A stretch of DNA of 64,000 bases from Dermacentor variabilis (lineage: Eukaryota > Arthropoda > Arachnida > Ixodida > Ixodidae), in NCBI RefSeq assembly GCF_050947875.1, contig NC_134568.1:261356615-261420614 (forward strand), in the 5' to 3' direction. Made by a program: the position numbers and the translations under genes. The notes under the pieces were generated by a model. That model was not told the origin of the DNA. It ran no database searches and saw nothing but the letters and a program-made list of their open reading frames with translations. Numbering within the stretch: position 1 is the stretch's first letter; each line of letters begins with the position of its first letter. Below are positions 25,230 through 35,180 of this stretch, in pieces.

Positions 25230-25500
25230 TTTTTTTGTTGTTAATTTTTGTCGGTGAAAAGGATGGCATCGATTTTAGTTCTTCAAAGGATCTTCATGAC
25301 TGACATGCTGTTTCTGAGACTTTCAAGCTCTTGCTTTAGAGCTGTATATTCAGTTTTATTTTATTGTGCTAGTTCATTTTATTTTCGAATTAGTCATACC
25401 CATGAGGAGTACTTTCGTTTTTGATTCAAGATTGCTTTCCAGGATTTCCAGTTCTTTTACAAGTGAAGCAACCATTGGGAGCCATGCTGCACAGGTAATC
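25230..25500 (-). pseudogene. possible LINE ORF1 remnant (coiled-coil-like)
   Basis: Minus-strand frames with frameshifts give KELEILESNLESKTKV, then EYTALKQELESL-like and ILEELKSMPSFSP-like stretches. Such heptad-rich sequence is typical of the ORF1 protein of jockey/CR1-type LINEs. It could be the 5' part of the LINE at 21500-23835 after a SINE insertion. Weakly supported. Confidence 0.25.
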
Positions 25501-26140
25501 TGATGACTGAGCAACGAGAGGGAAGTATAGCGGAAAAATAGCGGAATACTTTACGGGGGTTTCCCTAATATTTAAAAAATAAATTGTGCAGATCCCGCAC
25601 ACTGTGGGAATCGATGTAAGCGAAGTTTGCTGGGCTGTTTGCTTTGATTGACGGTAATTATTTTGACGGCGAATGTTTAATTTCTTCAAAGTTTAATCCA
25701 ACATGAGAGTTGTGACTTGATGTTAAACATTACCTTGCGTGCGCCACTGCTGTTTGCGTAGTACACTGTTGTGAAATCGGGGCCCGTGCGGCCAACGAAG
25801 GTTCCACGGATGGTGCCGTGCCAGGTGCTGGGAGAAAGAAGGGTTCCGAGCGAAGTTGAAGAGAACGAAAAAAGAAAAGGATTGCATGTAAAAAAAGTAC
25901 ATGGTTAAGCTTTACAAAACGGCTCCAACTATCGGAGCACACTATTGTAGCGTTTTTGCATGTCCGAACGTCTCTTTTTTCACAGCCGTCCGCATCCGCT
26001 TTTTGTGCCCTTTTCTTCCCTCTTTCCCTCGCTGAGGGAATTCACTGGCCAATTACAAACACCGAATGGTTAACCACCTCTATCGCCCGTCACTGGTCTC
26101 CAACCTGGTGCTCCTGTCCTCCACGTGGTGCTGCTTTATC
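25501..26140. other. unassigned sequence
   Basis: No recognisable feature. Confidence 0.4.
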
Positions 26141-26143
26141 CAA

Positions 26144-26388
26144 CGTGGTGCTCGGGCCTCCACCATGACACAATACGAGGCATCCACGTGGCAAACTGAA
26201 TCTGCTGCCGACGCTTTTCCCGGGAGTTCTCGACGATGATCCTGTCATCGATCAGTGGCCTCTTCGTGACGATCCTCCGCCGTGGTGCTCAGGCCTCCAC
26301 CGTGGTACACTGCAAGGCGTGGCAAACCGTGAACCCACCGCTAATTTCCCCGGAAGTCCCTATCATCTATTAGTGGCCTCTTCGTGAC
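26144..26388. repeat. diverged tandem duplication, unit about 110-140 bp
   Basis: Unit 1 (26144-26270) and unit 2 (26281-26388) share CGTGGTGCTC-GGCCTCCACC at the start, GGCAAAC in the middle and GTGGCCTCTTCGTGAC at the end. A single related end is at 15300-15325. This may be an LTR or satellite-like scrap. Confidence 0.6.
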
Positions 26389-26627
26389 TGTCAGGAGAGC
26401 AATGTTGCTGCCTTGAAGTGAAGTGAATGATGAGGCGTGAACGCCAACCGTGACAACTGCATGTCGCTGGTGGGGCGTTCCCCGCTCTGCAGGACAGCCC
26501 GGCACAACAACACAGAACACACAGGGAGAGGTGTTTGCTTGAGGCATTGTTGTGCGCCATATTTCATAACCTCTGAAAGGGTTGAGTATTGTCATTGCCT
26601 CACATGGTACATCACGTCTTAGCAGAA

Positions 26628-27233
26628 GTCATCATCAGCATCACCATCAGCCTATTTTATGTCCACTGCAGGACGAAGGCCTCTTCCTGCGATGTCCAGT
26701 TACCCCTGTCCTGCGGCAACTGATTCCAACTAGTACCCGCAAATTTCCTAATTTCGTCGCACCACCTAGTCTTCTGCCGTCCTCTACTGCGCTTCCCTTC
26801 TCTTGGTATCTATTCTGTCACCCTAATGGTCCAACGGTTATCTGATCTGCGCATTACATGGCCTGCCCAGCGCCATTTCTTTCTCTTAATGTCTATTAGA
26901 ATATCGTCTATAACCGTTTGCTCTCGGATCCAAACCACTCTCTTTCTGTCTCTTAAAGTTATGCCTAGCATTCTTTGTTCCATCGCTCTTTGCGCGGTCC
27001 TTAACTTGTTCTCAAGCTTCTTTGTCAGTCTCCAAGGCTCTGCCCCATATGTCAGCATCGGTAAAATGCACTGATTGTATACCTTCAGTTTCAATGATAA
27101 CGGCAAGCTCCCAGTCAGGAGCTCACGATGTCTGCCGTATGTGATCCAACCCATTTTTATTCTTCTCTGAATTTCCTTCTCATGGTCAGGGTTCCCTGTG
27201 ATTAGTTGACCAAGGTAAACGTACTCTTTCCGG
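26628..27233 (-). mobile_element. RTE-type LINE, 3' fragment
   Basis: A minus-strand frame of 114 codons (27154-26810) reads CILPMLTYGAEPWRLTKKLE, LRTAQRAMEQRMLGITLRDR and WAGHVMRRSDNRWT, the post-RT region of the endonuclease/RT polyprotein of RTE-type LINEs. It matches the longer copy at 30956-34870. The 3' end is the family's GATGATG-type tail (CATCATCAGCATCACCATC on the plus strand at 26630). Strongly 5'-truncated. Confidence 0.85.
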
Positions 27234-27240
27234 CAGAAGT

Positions 27241-27479
27241 ATTAAACTTTAACTGAATTATAGGGCTGTACGTACGAAAACCACAATCGGATTATGAAGG
27301 ACAGAGTAGGGGGGACTCCGGATTAATTTTGACACCATGGTGCTCTTTAACGTGTCTATAAATCTAAGTGCACGAGCGTTCATTTTTAATTTCGCCCATG
27401 TCGAAATGTGGCTGCCGCGGTCGCGATCAAATCCGCGACCTCGAGCAATGTCATAGCCGCAATGCTACCGCGGCGGGCA
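27241..27479 (-). mobile_element. Ruka-type SINE, diverged, with 7-bp target duplication
   Basis: The minus-strand SINE has a damaged 3' module (CTGTACGTACGAAAACCAC, ATTATGAAGGACAGAGTAG), CGGATTAATTTTGAC, ATCTAAGTGCACG, and a head complement CGGTCGCGATCAAATCCG next to CTACCGCGGCGG. CAGAAGT flanks it at 27234-27240 and 27480-27486. Confidence 0.85.
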
Positions 27480-27486
27480 CAGAAGT

Positions 27487-28174
27487 GTTGCTTTGACGTG
27501 CGGTAGCTTGCGTTGTGTCGCCTAGACCCTGCGGTGCGCCTTAATTAATGCGGCTCTGCTTCTCCACGCCCTGCGTAAGTTGTCCCCTTGACATATTGGC
27601 ACGACGTTTATTTTCCAGAAATAGCAGAAACGTACCGTACCGTACCTTGAACTTAAATTTATCCCGTTTCCCGCAACCACTGTCGTGTCTATAGTAGTCG
27701 CGTTTTCTTGCTTTCTCACGTCACCTCCCCCCCCCCCCCGTCACCCAAGCTTGTTGCATGGAAATTGGGAGCGAGGAGTGGTAAGGTTGTTATTTACCCA
27801 TTTCGCGTCTGGGTCGGTTCCACCTATTCAATGCCTCCTCTCCCCCTTCCCCTCTACCATTTTATCTAGCTTCCCTCTGGACTTGCGCGTTAGTAGAACG
27901 GTAAGCGCTGCAATTTGTGCAATGCTTTTGCGGGGGATCACGGATAATTACACCATTCAGGAGGCTAATGTGGCGACGCCCAGGGCGCTCCAGAGGGCAT
28001 TGTGTACATTCGACGCGGTGCAAAGGTCCAAACGAGTTTATAACGTCTCCTTTCCTCTCTGCCACGCTCCTTCCATGTATATACACGCTCTGAACCACCC
28101 AGCCCCCCAGACGCTGTGGGCCAGACAGCAGCATGAGTGGGAAAGTCGCAGGAGAGAGCGAGGGGGGGGGACGT
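27487..28174. other. unassigned sequence
   Basis: C-tract at about 27727-27740. The 163-codon plus and 185-codon minus frames at 27685-28419 overlap antisense to each other and to LINE 3' sequence and show no motif. Confidence 0.4.
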
Positions 28175-30955
28175 AAGGAAGGCATGGATGTTAACCAGTC
28201 AAGAGTCAGGGTGGCTACCCCGTGCTGAGGGAAGGGAGAAGAAGAAGTGAGAGAAGAGAGAGAGGGAGGGGGTATAGAGACGTGCACGGACAGTACTAGA
28301 GTTACAGCCGCTCGTACAAAACAGACGTCCTCAGAAAGCGCAAAAGTGCATTCACTGCATTCTGAGCCGATGATCGATGGGGACGGTGTTCTAGTACTGT
28401 CTGTTGACTCAGAGGACAATTATCTAGTTACCTGAATGTGTTGGGCATAAATTGTATTTGTGCTTCAAATTGAGGACAGTAGCACAATAAGTGGTCTATG
28501 TTCTCCTCGCATCCGCAAACATCACATGCAGGACTGTCAGTTATTCCAATCAGTGCTGATTAAGCTTTCGTGAAGGCAACTCCTAGCCACAACCGACACA
28601 GAAGAGACGCTTCGCGTCAGTGCAGTCCGGCCGGAGGTCTGAGTTGCAGCGAAGGGTTTCGTCTGTGCAGTCTGGTGCGCCTTGTACGTGCGGTATTCCA
28701 CTCAGCCAAGAAGAGCGTGTGTGCTAGAATGGGAAATTGTTTCGCGACATCTGTACTTGAAAGAGAAATGGGGACGCAGCGGTCTTCTTTGTTTGGCGTC
28801 CGAGTTGTCTTATCTGCGTCACCATTTCTAATGATACCGCAATGACCTGGTATTCATTGAAAAGAGATATTATGGCCTTTTTCTCTCAAGCGATGGACAA
28901 GATTCACGATTTCGCAGTCAGCTGATCGTGAGTTTCATGTCGTTGAAACGACTGTACACATTGTAAGGCCGGCCATGAATCGCAGAAGACTGCCCATTTT
29001 TCAGGAGTCTCCGTGTCGATCACGTAAAGCGCACCGCGGAGAGCCGCGAGCTCTGCAGCTGTAGACGTAGTGATATGGGAAGTCTTGAACCGCTGGGTTA
29101 TTCCCATTGTTGGTATAACTACAGCGCCACCGGAACTGGTTGATGTAGTTAAGCCATCAGTATAGACGTGTCTGCAGTTCTTCTATTCCACGTACAGGAG
29201 GAGTAAATTAAGTTGATTGAGTGCAGATGGCCGTAAGTCCGAGTTTTTCGGAAGTCCTGGGATGTTTAGGGTTACTTGAGTACGGTTCACACACCATGGA
29301 GGAATCGAAGGTCTTGCAGCAGGCGCGTAAGCTGACGTAAGATAGGCGCGGTGCGCGAAGACAGTTGTACTGAATGTCGTGCTGGGTCTTTATACTGGGA
29401 GACTTTCGAGGTGGTGTGTAAGCGTCCGGTAATGTGCGTTCTAATATTGTAATCTTGAGTGACTGCAATAACTTCAGTCATTGACGCACTTCGCAGTAGA
29501 CCAAGGCATATCTTGAGGGCTTGGGCTTGGATGCTTCGGATTGTATTCAGGTTAGTTCTGCAGGTGTTGGAGATCATCGGTAGGCTGTACCACAGGAATC
29601 CAATAAAGAGGAACCTGGACAGTTGCAGCATAGATTGTATTGATACTGCCCAGGTCTTTCCTGCTAGGAACTTAAACATATGGCAAATTCCCGTCAGACG
29701 TTTTCTCACATAATTCACATGAGGGGTTCAGGAAAGATTTCTGTCAATGACCACCCCCAAAATCTGTGACTTGTGCTGTACGAGATCAGCTATCCGCCGA
29801 CGGATATCACGTATGGAGACAATGATTTCCTGGTAAATGCCACCACTGCACACTTTTCATATGAGATTTGAAGTTCTTGTTCTCGAAGGTAGGAGAATGA
29901 TGTTAAGAGGAAGCTTTAGCTCGGGTGCTCCAATCTAAATACATGTTAAAGGACGAATCGTTTTTCTCGGCAACGACTGCACCGAATTTGACGAAGTTTA
30001 TTGCATTTAACAGAAAAACTTAAAATCTAGTGACTGTTTGTTTCGAAGTTTCGATTTAGGTCATTTTTTAAATAAAAAATTGGCAAAATTCCCAAAGTTT
30101 TAGAAAACGAAACTATCAAGTTTACTACTTAGTACCTCAGCAATGAAAAGTGATATCACAATTATCTGAATTGCACCTAATAGTACATCTAAAGCGGACA
30201 AAATGTATATGTCACACATGAATCTTAAAAAAAATGTAATATGGAAATACAGCTTTTGCAGAACCCCTGTACGCAACGTAAGGAATTCACGCAAGATATA
30301 AATTACCATATCGAATTTGTCCACTTTGAATGATCTGATGGATGCCGTTTACAGAACCGTGACACTTGTTCTTGACGCAGAGCTATTATTTGTAAACTTC
30401 GTGCCTCTGCTCTTTTGGAAATTATAAATTTATGATAATATGTTTTAACAAAATTCAGGCCCTAAATAGAAATTACGCTTCCAACAGTCACTAGAACTTA
30501 TATTTCTCTCTGAAATTCAACAAATTTCATTAAAATCGGTCCAGGCGTTGTCGCAGAAAAGCGTTTCTGCATTTTACATGTATTTGAACAGGCCACGTCA
30601 CAGTTGGGCCCGAGCTAAAGCTTCTTCTAAGGTGCTTGCTTTTGTGAAGCCGCTCACGAACCTGCAGTCACGTCACACCCGACCTTCAAATACAAATGTC
30701 GTCGGCATAAATGGAGAGACTAACGGTGCGTGGAAGGATGTCGGTGAGTCCAACTATTGTTAGATTGAAGAGCGTTGAGCTCAGTACTCCGCCCTGAGGG
30801 ACCCCACGGGTACTGTAACGCTGGGAGGTTGGGCCATCCACGGGTAAGTATGAAAAATTATATCTTTTGTAGGTAGCTAATAATCCAGAAATAGATGTTG
30901 CCGCCAAGTCACCTGCCTCTAACGTGTTGAAAATCGCTTCGTGCGTTACGTTATT
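28175..30955 (-). mobile_element. I/R1-like LINE with RT and RNase H (degenerate, interrupted)
   Basis: In element order on the minus strand: EAIFNTLEAGD near 30925; RGVPQGGVLSSTLFNLTI (motif B) and SIYADDICI (motif C) at 30800-30690; a MITE interrupts at 29903-30630; then EQELQISYEKCAVVAFTRKS (29885-29820), MFKFLAGKTWAVSIQSMLQL (29680-29620), QAQALKICLGLLRSASMTE (29530-29480); an RNase H-like block TAAELAALRGALYV and VFCDSWPALQCVQS (29060-28940); the C-terminal CGCEENIDHLLCYC block (about 28530-28470); and a purine-rich 3' UTR to 28175. Many stops. It begins inside the RT domain, so it is 5'-truncated exactly where the next LINE's 3' tail starts. Confidence 0.85.
29903..30630. mobile_element. 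MITE with long inverted arms, nested in a LINE
   Basis: Termini: GAAGCTTTAGCTCGGG at 29910 and its inverse CCCGAGCTAAAGCTTC ending at 30624. The similarity of the two arms continues inward for at least 120 bp (TACATGT, then TTCTCGGCAACGACTGCACC against TTCTGCGACAACGCCTGGACC), so the element folds back on itself. The LINE reading frame resumes on either side: ...KASTL before it and LTSFSYLREQE after it. The duplicated target is TTAA (29903-29906) versus CTAA (30627-30630), a TTAA-type duplication with one change. No transposase frame. Confidence 0.85.
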
Positions 30956-30984
30956 GTCATCGTCATCATAATAAGCCTAATTTA

Positions 30985-33037
30985 TGTTCACTGCAGGACG
31001 AACGCCTCTCCCTGCGATCTCCTATTACCCCTGTCCTGCGCCAGCCGATTCCAACTAGCGCCTGCGAATTTCCAAATTTCATCGCCCCACCTACTCTTCT
31101 GACGTCCTCGACAGCGCTTCTCTTCTCTTGGCACCCATTTTGTACCCCTAATTGTCCACCGGTTATCTAACCTACGCATTACATGACCTACCCAGCTCCA
31201 TTTTTTTCTCCTAATGTCAACTGGAATATCGGCTATTCCTGTTTGATATCTGATCCAAACCGCTCTCTTTCTGTCTCTTTACGTTATGCCTAGCAATCTT
31301 CGTTCCATCGCTCTTTGCGAGGTCCTTAACGTGATCTCAAGCGTCTTTGTCAGTTTCCAAGTTTCTGCCCCATATGGCAGCACCAGTAAAATGCACTGAT
31401 TATGCACCTTTCTTTTCAATGATAATGGTAAGCTTCCAGTCAGGAGCTGACAGTGTCTGCCGTATGCGCTACAACCCATTTTTATTCTTCTGTGAATTTC
31501 TCATGATCAGGGTTCCCTGTGATTGATTTAGCTAGGTAAACGTACTCCTTCACGAACTCTAGAGGCTGCCTGGCGATTCTGAGCTCTTGTTCTCTTGCCC
31601 GGCTATTGATCATTATCTTTGTCTTCTGCATATTAATCTTCAACCCCACTCTTACACACTCTCCGTTAAGGTCCTCGATCATATGTTGTAACTCGTCGCC
31701 AGTGTTGCTGAACAGGACAATGTCATCTGCAAACCGAAGGTTGCCGAGACATTCGCGGTTGATCCTCACTCCTAAGCCTTCCCAGTTTAATGGCTAGAAT
31801 ACTTCTTCCAAGCACGCAGTGAATAGCAGTGAAGAGATTCTGTCTCCTTGTTTGACCCCTTTCTTTATAGGTATCTTCCTACTTTTCTTGTGGAGAATTA
31901 AGGTAGCTGTAAAATCTCTATATATTTTTCAAACTATTTACGTAAGCGTCCTGTACTCCTTGATTACGTAACGCCTCTAGGACTGCTGGTATCTCGACTG
32001 AACCAAATGCATTTTCGTAATCTATGAAAGCCATATAGGGAGGCTGATTGTACTCTGCGGATTTCTCCATTACCTGATTAATGACATCGATGTGGTCCAT
32101 TGCAGAGTACCCCTTCCTAAAGCCGGCATGTTTCCTTAGTTGACAAAAGTCCAAGTTTGCCCTTATTCTATTGAAAATTATCTTCGTGAATATCTGATAT
32201 AATACTGGGAGTAAGCTAATTGGCTTATAATTTTTCCATTCTTTAACGTCTCCCTTTTTATGGATTAATATAATGTTGGCATGCTTCCAGTTGTCTGGGA
32301 CCTTGTAGTCATAGACAGTTCGCATAGAGGGCCGCCAGTTTTGCAAGCATTATGTCTCCTCCATCTTTCATTAAGTTGACTGTTATTCCACCTTCTCCTG
32401 CCGCTCTTCCTCGTTTCATGTCTTGCAAGGCCCTTCTGACCTCATCGCTAGTTATAGGAGGAGTTTCTGTATCCTGTTCATTACTGTTTCTAATGGAGGT
32501 ATAGAATTCTTCCGCTTCTTTAGTATATCTTCGGTATTGCTGATGATATTACCCTGCTTATCTTTCAGTGCATACATCTTGGTTCGTCCTATGCCAAGTT
32601 TCTTTCTCACTGATTTCATGCTGCGTCCATTTTTTACTGCTTCCTCAGTTTTTCTAACGTTATAATTTCGAATATCCATTATTTTCTCCTTGTTGATCAG
32701 TTTTGGCCGTTCCGCGAATTCTATCTTATCTCTTGAGTTGGACACTTTCATTCTTTGTCGCTTCTTTATTGGGTCCTTTGTTACTTGGGAGAGCTTGCCT
32801 ACTGGTTGCCTTGGTACCTTACCTCCCACTTCTATTGCTGCTTCTTAAGCCAGCCTAGTTACGGTTTCATTCATTACCTTTATGTCATCTTCATCTCTGT
32901 GTTCTAAGGCTGCATATATGTTTGCAAGTACCAGCCTGAATTGGCCTGCTTTTACCCTAACTTCGTCTAGGTATGCCTGTTCCTTCCTGACCAATTTTAC
33001 TCTTTCTCTCTTCAAATTGAGGTGAATCCTAGACCTG
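30985..33037 (-). pseudogene. reverse transcriptase and C-terminal part of the RTE LINE
   Basis: Pieces in order: RIHLNLKRERVKLVRKEQAY directly after the LTR (33037-32960), a basic linker (32829-32460), VPDNWKHANIILIHKKGD, NYKPISLLPVLYQIFTKII and MAFIDYENAFGSVE (motif A) at 32290-31990, LGNLRFADDIVLFSN (motif C) near 31740, NMQKTKIMINS near 31640, then SLKRKVHNQCILLVLPYGAE, TWKLTK and RRLDNRWTIRGTKWVP toward the 3' end. The frame shifts between most pieces, and the motif B region near 31800-31900 is damaged. The gene cannot give a complete protein. Confidence 0.88.
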
Positions 33038-33827
33038 CCAGGATTGGGGGCGCAATCCCATCGCTCGTAATCAGTTGTCAAGATTGGAGTCGGACATGAA
33101 TTAGATGGTAGCTGGCCCATGCCGTCGTCCAACTTATCCACGCTGAGGACGTTGTTGAAGGGAAGGACTGCTTCTCATCGAGAACGAGGAATATGGGTTT
33201 ATTTACAGTATCTACACGCAGTTCATCAGTCTAACATGACTGCGAGAAAAAGTACATCAGTCTAACATGACTGCTTGAGAAAGTGCACTGAGCAGCCGCA
33301 CAACAGCAGTTTATAAACACTCGGTCCTCCCTCGATCCCAAGGTGAGGGAAACGTTCGTCCAGTCATCGTAAACAAGCCGCCTCTCTGCGGAATGGCTTA
33401 CACACGCACACACTTCCGCACAGGTTCACGGTCCGGAACACCGAGGCCAGACGGACTTCGTACAACTCGGGGCTTACGTCAGGAAAGGCGCCTTTTATTC
33501 CCCGAGCTGACCCCCGCAGCGCGCCGCCAGGTGCCCATTGTCTTGCCTCTTGAACGGCGCGTGGGAAGGAGCCTCGAACTACGTTCCCTCGGGGACTCCC
33601 TCGTCCACAGCAGACCAGGATGGCGGTGGCGGGTTCAGGCACAAAGCCTACTTCGTCGCACTCATTTTGGCTCCAGCGACGGAGAGTCGAGGACGCGCGT
33701 ATTGTTCTTCACACACAGTCGACTTAGTGACGCCGTGGGTAGAGGTTTGCGGTGGCGTTCCAGGAAAGTTGACGCCGCTGTCGCAACTGGCTGGCAAAAC
33801 TTGCACCTCAGCTGGGCCGTTCTTAAC
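33038..33827 (-). mobile_element. probable solo LTR inserted in the RTE LINE
   Basis: The LINE frame is split between the LVR and RSRIHLN codons, and AGACCTG is present at both edges (33031-33037 and 33828-33834). Read on the minus strand, the insert can be delimited as TGTTAAGAAC...TCCTGGCA, with GGTC on both sides: TG...CA ends plus a 4-bp duplication, as in LTR retrotransposons. Internally there is a TATA-like TTTATAAAC near 33312-33320 and an AATAAAC polyadenylation-like signal near 33200, in the order promoter then poly(A) expected of an LTR. No gag or pol remains. A tandem CATCAGTCTAACATGACTGC duplication is at 33227-33279. Confidence 0.65.
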
Positions 33828-34655
33828 AGACCTGACTAACCTATGATCCCTGCACTTTGCCCTACCCAACACTTCAACATCCTGCACTATGCTGGGAACG
33901 GCAGAAAGTATGAAATCTATGTCATTTCTTGTTTCACCATTAGGGCTTTTCCAGGTCCACTTTCTGTTGCTACGCTTTCTGAAGAAGGTGTTCATTATTC
34001 GCAGCTTATTCCTTTCTGCTAATTCTACCCTTATCTCTCCTCTAGCGTTCCTAGAATCGACGCCGTAGATGTCAATTGCTTGTTCACTAGCCTGCTTTTC
34101 CCCCACTTTTGCATTGAAGTCGCCCATTACTACAGTATACTGAAGTTGTACTTTCCTCATTGTTAATTCAACATCTTCATCAAACTGATCTATTTCTTCA
34201 TCATCCTGACTGGAAGTTGGAGTGTAGGCTTGTACTACCTTTATTCTATACCTCTTATTAAATTTTATTACGACTACTGCTAACCTCTCATTAATGCGGT
34301 GGAATTCGTCAATGTTCCCCGCTATGTGCGTATGGATTAGTAGTCCTACCCCGTATTGCTTTTTATCTGGGAGACCTCCATAGCAGAGGACGTGCCCGTT
34401 ATTCAGCACTGTATAAGCCTCACCAATTCTTCTAATCTCACTAAGGCCAATGACATTCCAAACAATGCCTGATAGTTCCTCAAAGAGCCCAGCTAAGCTA
34501 GCCTCACTCGAGAGAGTTCGGCTGTTAAAGGTTGCCAGGGTCAGTTTCCATTGGCGGCCTGTCCGGGTGCGGAGATTCTTAGCACCCTCTGCTGCGTTAC
34601 AGGTCTGACCATCGCCTTGGTCAGGGCTCCGCAGCTGCTGGAAACTGAGGGCCAT
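33828..34655 (-). pseudogene. APE-type endonuclease domain of the RTE LINE
   Basis: An uninterrupted frame starting at ATG 34655 carries the family motifs in order: TFNSRTL (residues 42-48), GLSEIRR (70-76, metal-binding Glu), VQAYTPT (141-147), VVMGDFNAKVG (175-185, Asp and Asn of the active site), NDIDFIL (244-250) and KCRDHRLVRS (267-276, catalytic Asp-His). These residues nick target DNA to prime reverse transcription. The native frame ends at residue 276, after which reading continues into an inserted LTR until a stop at 33648. The domain itself looks intact. The start codon is the first ATG of the long frame and may not be the element's true start. Confidence 0.88.
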
Positions 34656-34870
34656 TGGTTGATCGAATGAGTCATTTGGGAGGGAGTGGCGAAATACTGC
34701 ACCAGGGAGGCCAATTACTGTTCTGGTGAGGGAGTGTCTTTTGTTGAAGCTTAGTGGGTCTTCCTAATTTGGTTGTACCCGGATTAGTATCACCCCACTG
34801 ACTCTCGGCGTCTTTTGCCGATGTCAAGTGTCACTCCAAGCCTGGAGATGTAGTGTATTGGAGGAGGTGA

Positions 34871-35067
34871 ATTCTGGCTTACCACCCTCAGATTTTTTTA
34901 AAAGAAAAAGAAAAAAAACTTTTGTCACACGAGGATTCAAACTTCTGATTATGGCAACCGAGACAGCTCAGTCAGATGATCGTGTAGGTGGCGAGGCTAC
35001 ATTATCGTGAAAATGTCCAGCCTAAGGATCTTACATGCCTGGTTTATTGTGTTTTCTATGATTGTGT
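34871..35067. other. short spacer between LINEs
   Basis: An A-rich stretch (34888-34918) and no other feature. Confidence 0.4.
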
Positions 35068-35180
35068 TTCTTCACTGATGGCCACATTGTGGCCACATTC
35101 TTCACTGATGGCCACATTGATGGCCACATTCAATGATGGCCACATTGTGTTTTCTTCGAAAACACAATGTGGCCATCATT
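35068..35180. repeat. tandem GATGGCCACATT words ending in a perfect inverted repeat
   Basis: CTGATGGCCACATT-type words recur at about 35074, 35104, 35119 and 35133. The last opens a perfect inverted repeat: arm 35132-35154, loop TTC 35155-35157, arm 35158-35180 (23 bp each). The right arm is the first LINE-like coding sequence of the next element. Confidence 0.95.

Larger units (their letters stand above)
30956..34870 (-). mobile_element. RTE-type (BovB/'craniofacial development protein 2-like') LINE, near full length, interrupted
   Basis: The element runs from a 5' region near 34870 through an endonuclease, an RT and a post-RT domain to a GATGATG-type 3' tail at about 30956-30975. A solo LTR sits at 33038-33827 between endonuclease and RT. 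The order and motif wording match RTE-clade elements of arthropods, which use an APE-type endonuclease and one long ORF. Frameshifts and stops break the RT half into pieces, so the copy is dead. Its 3' tail abuts the truncated 5' edge of the LINE at 28175-30955. Confidence 0.9.

Noticed and set aside
27685..28419. Overlapping 163- and 185-codon frames on opposite strands
   Set aside because: The right part is LINE 3' UTR; no motifs in either.
35068..35150. CRISPR-like array
   Set aside because: The GATGGCCACATT words are only 12-14 bases and spaced by 1-16 bases without uniform spacers.
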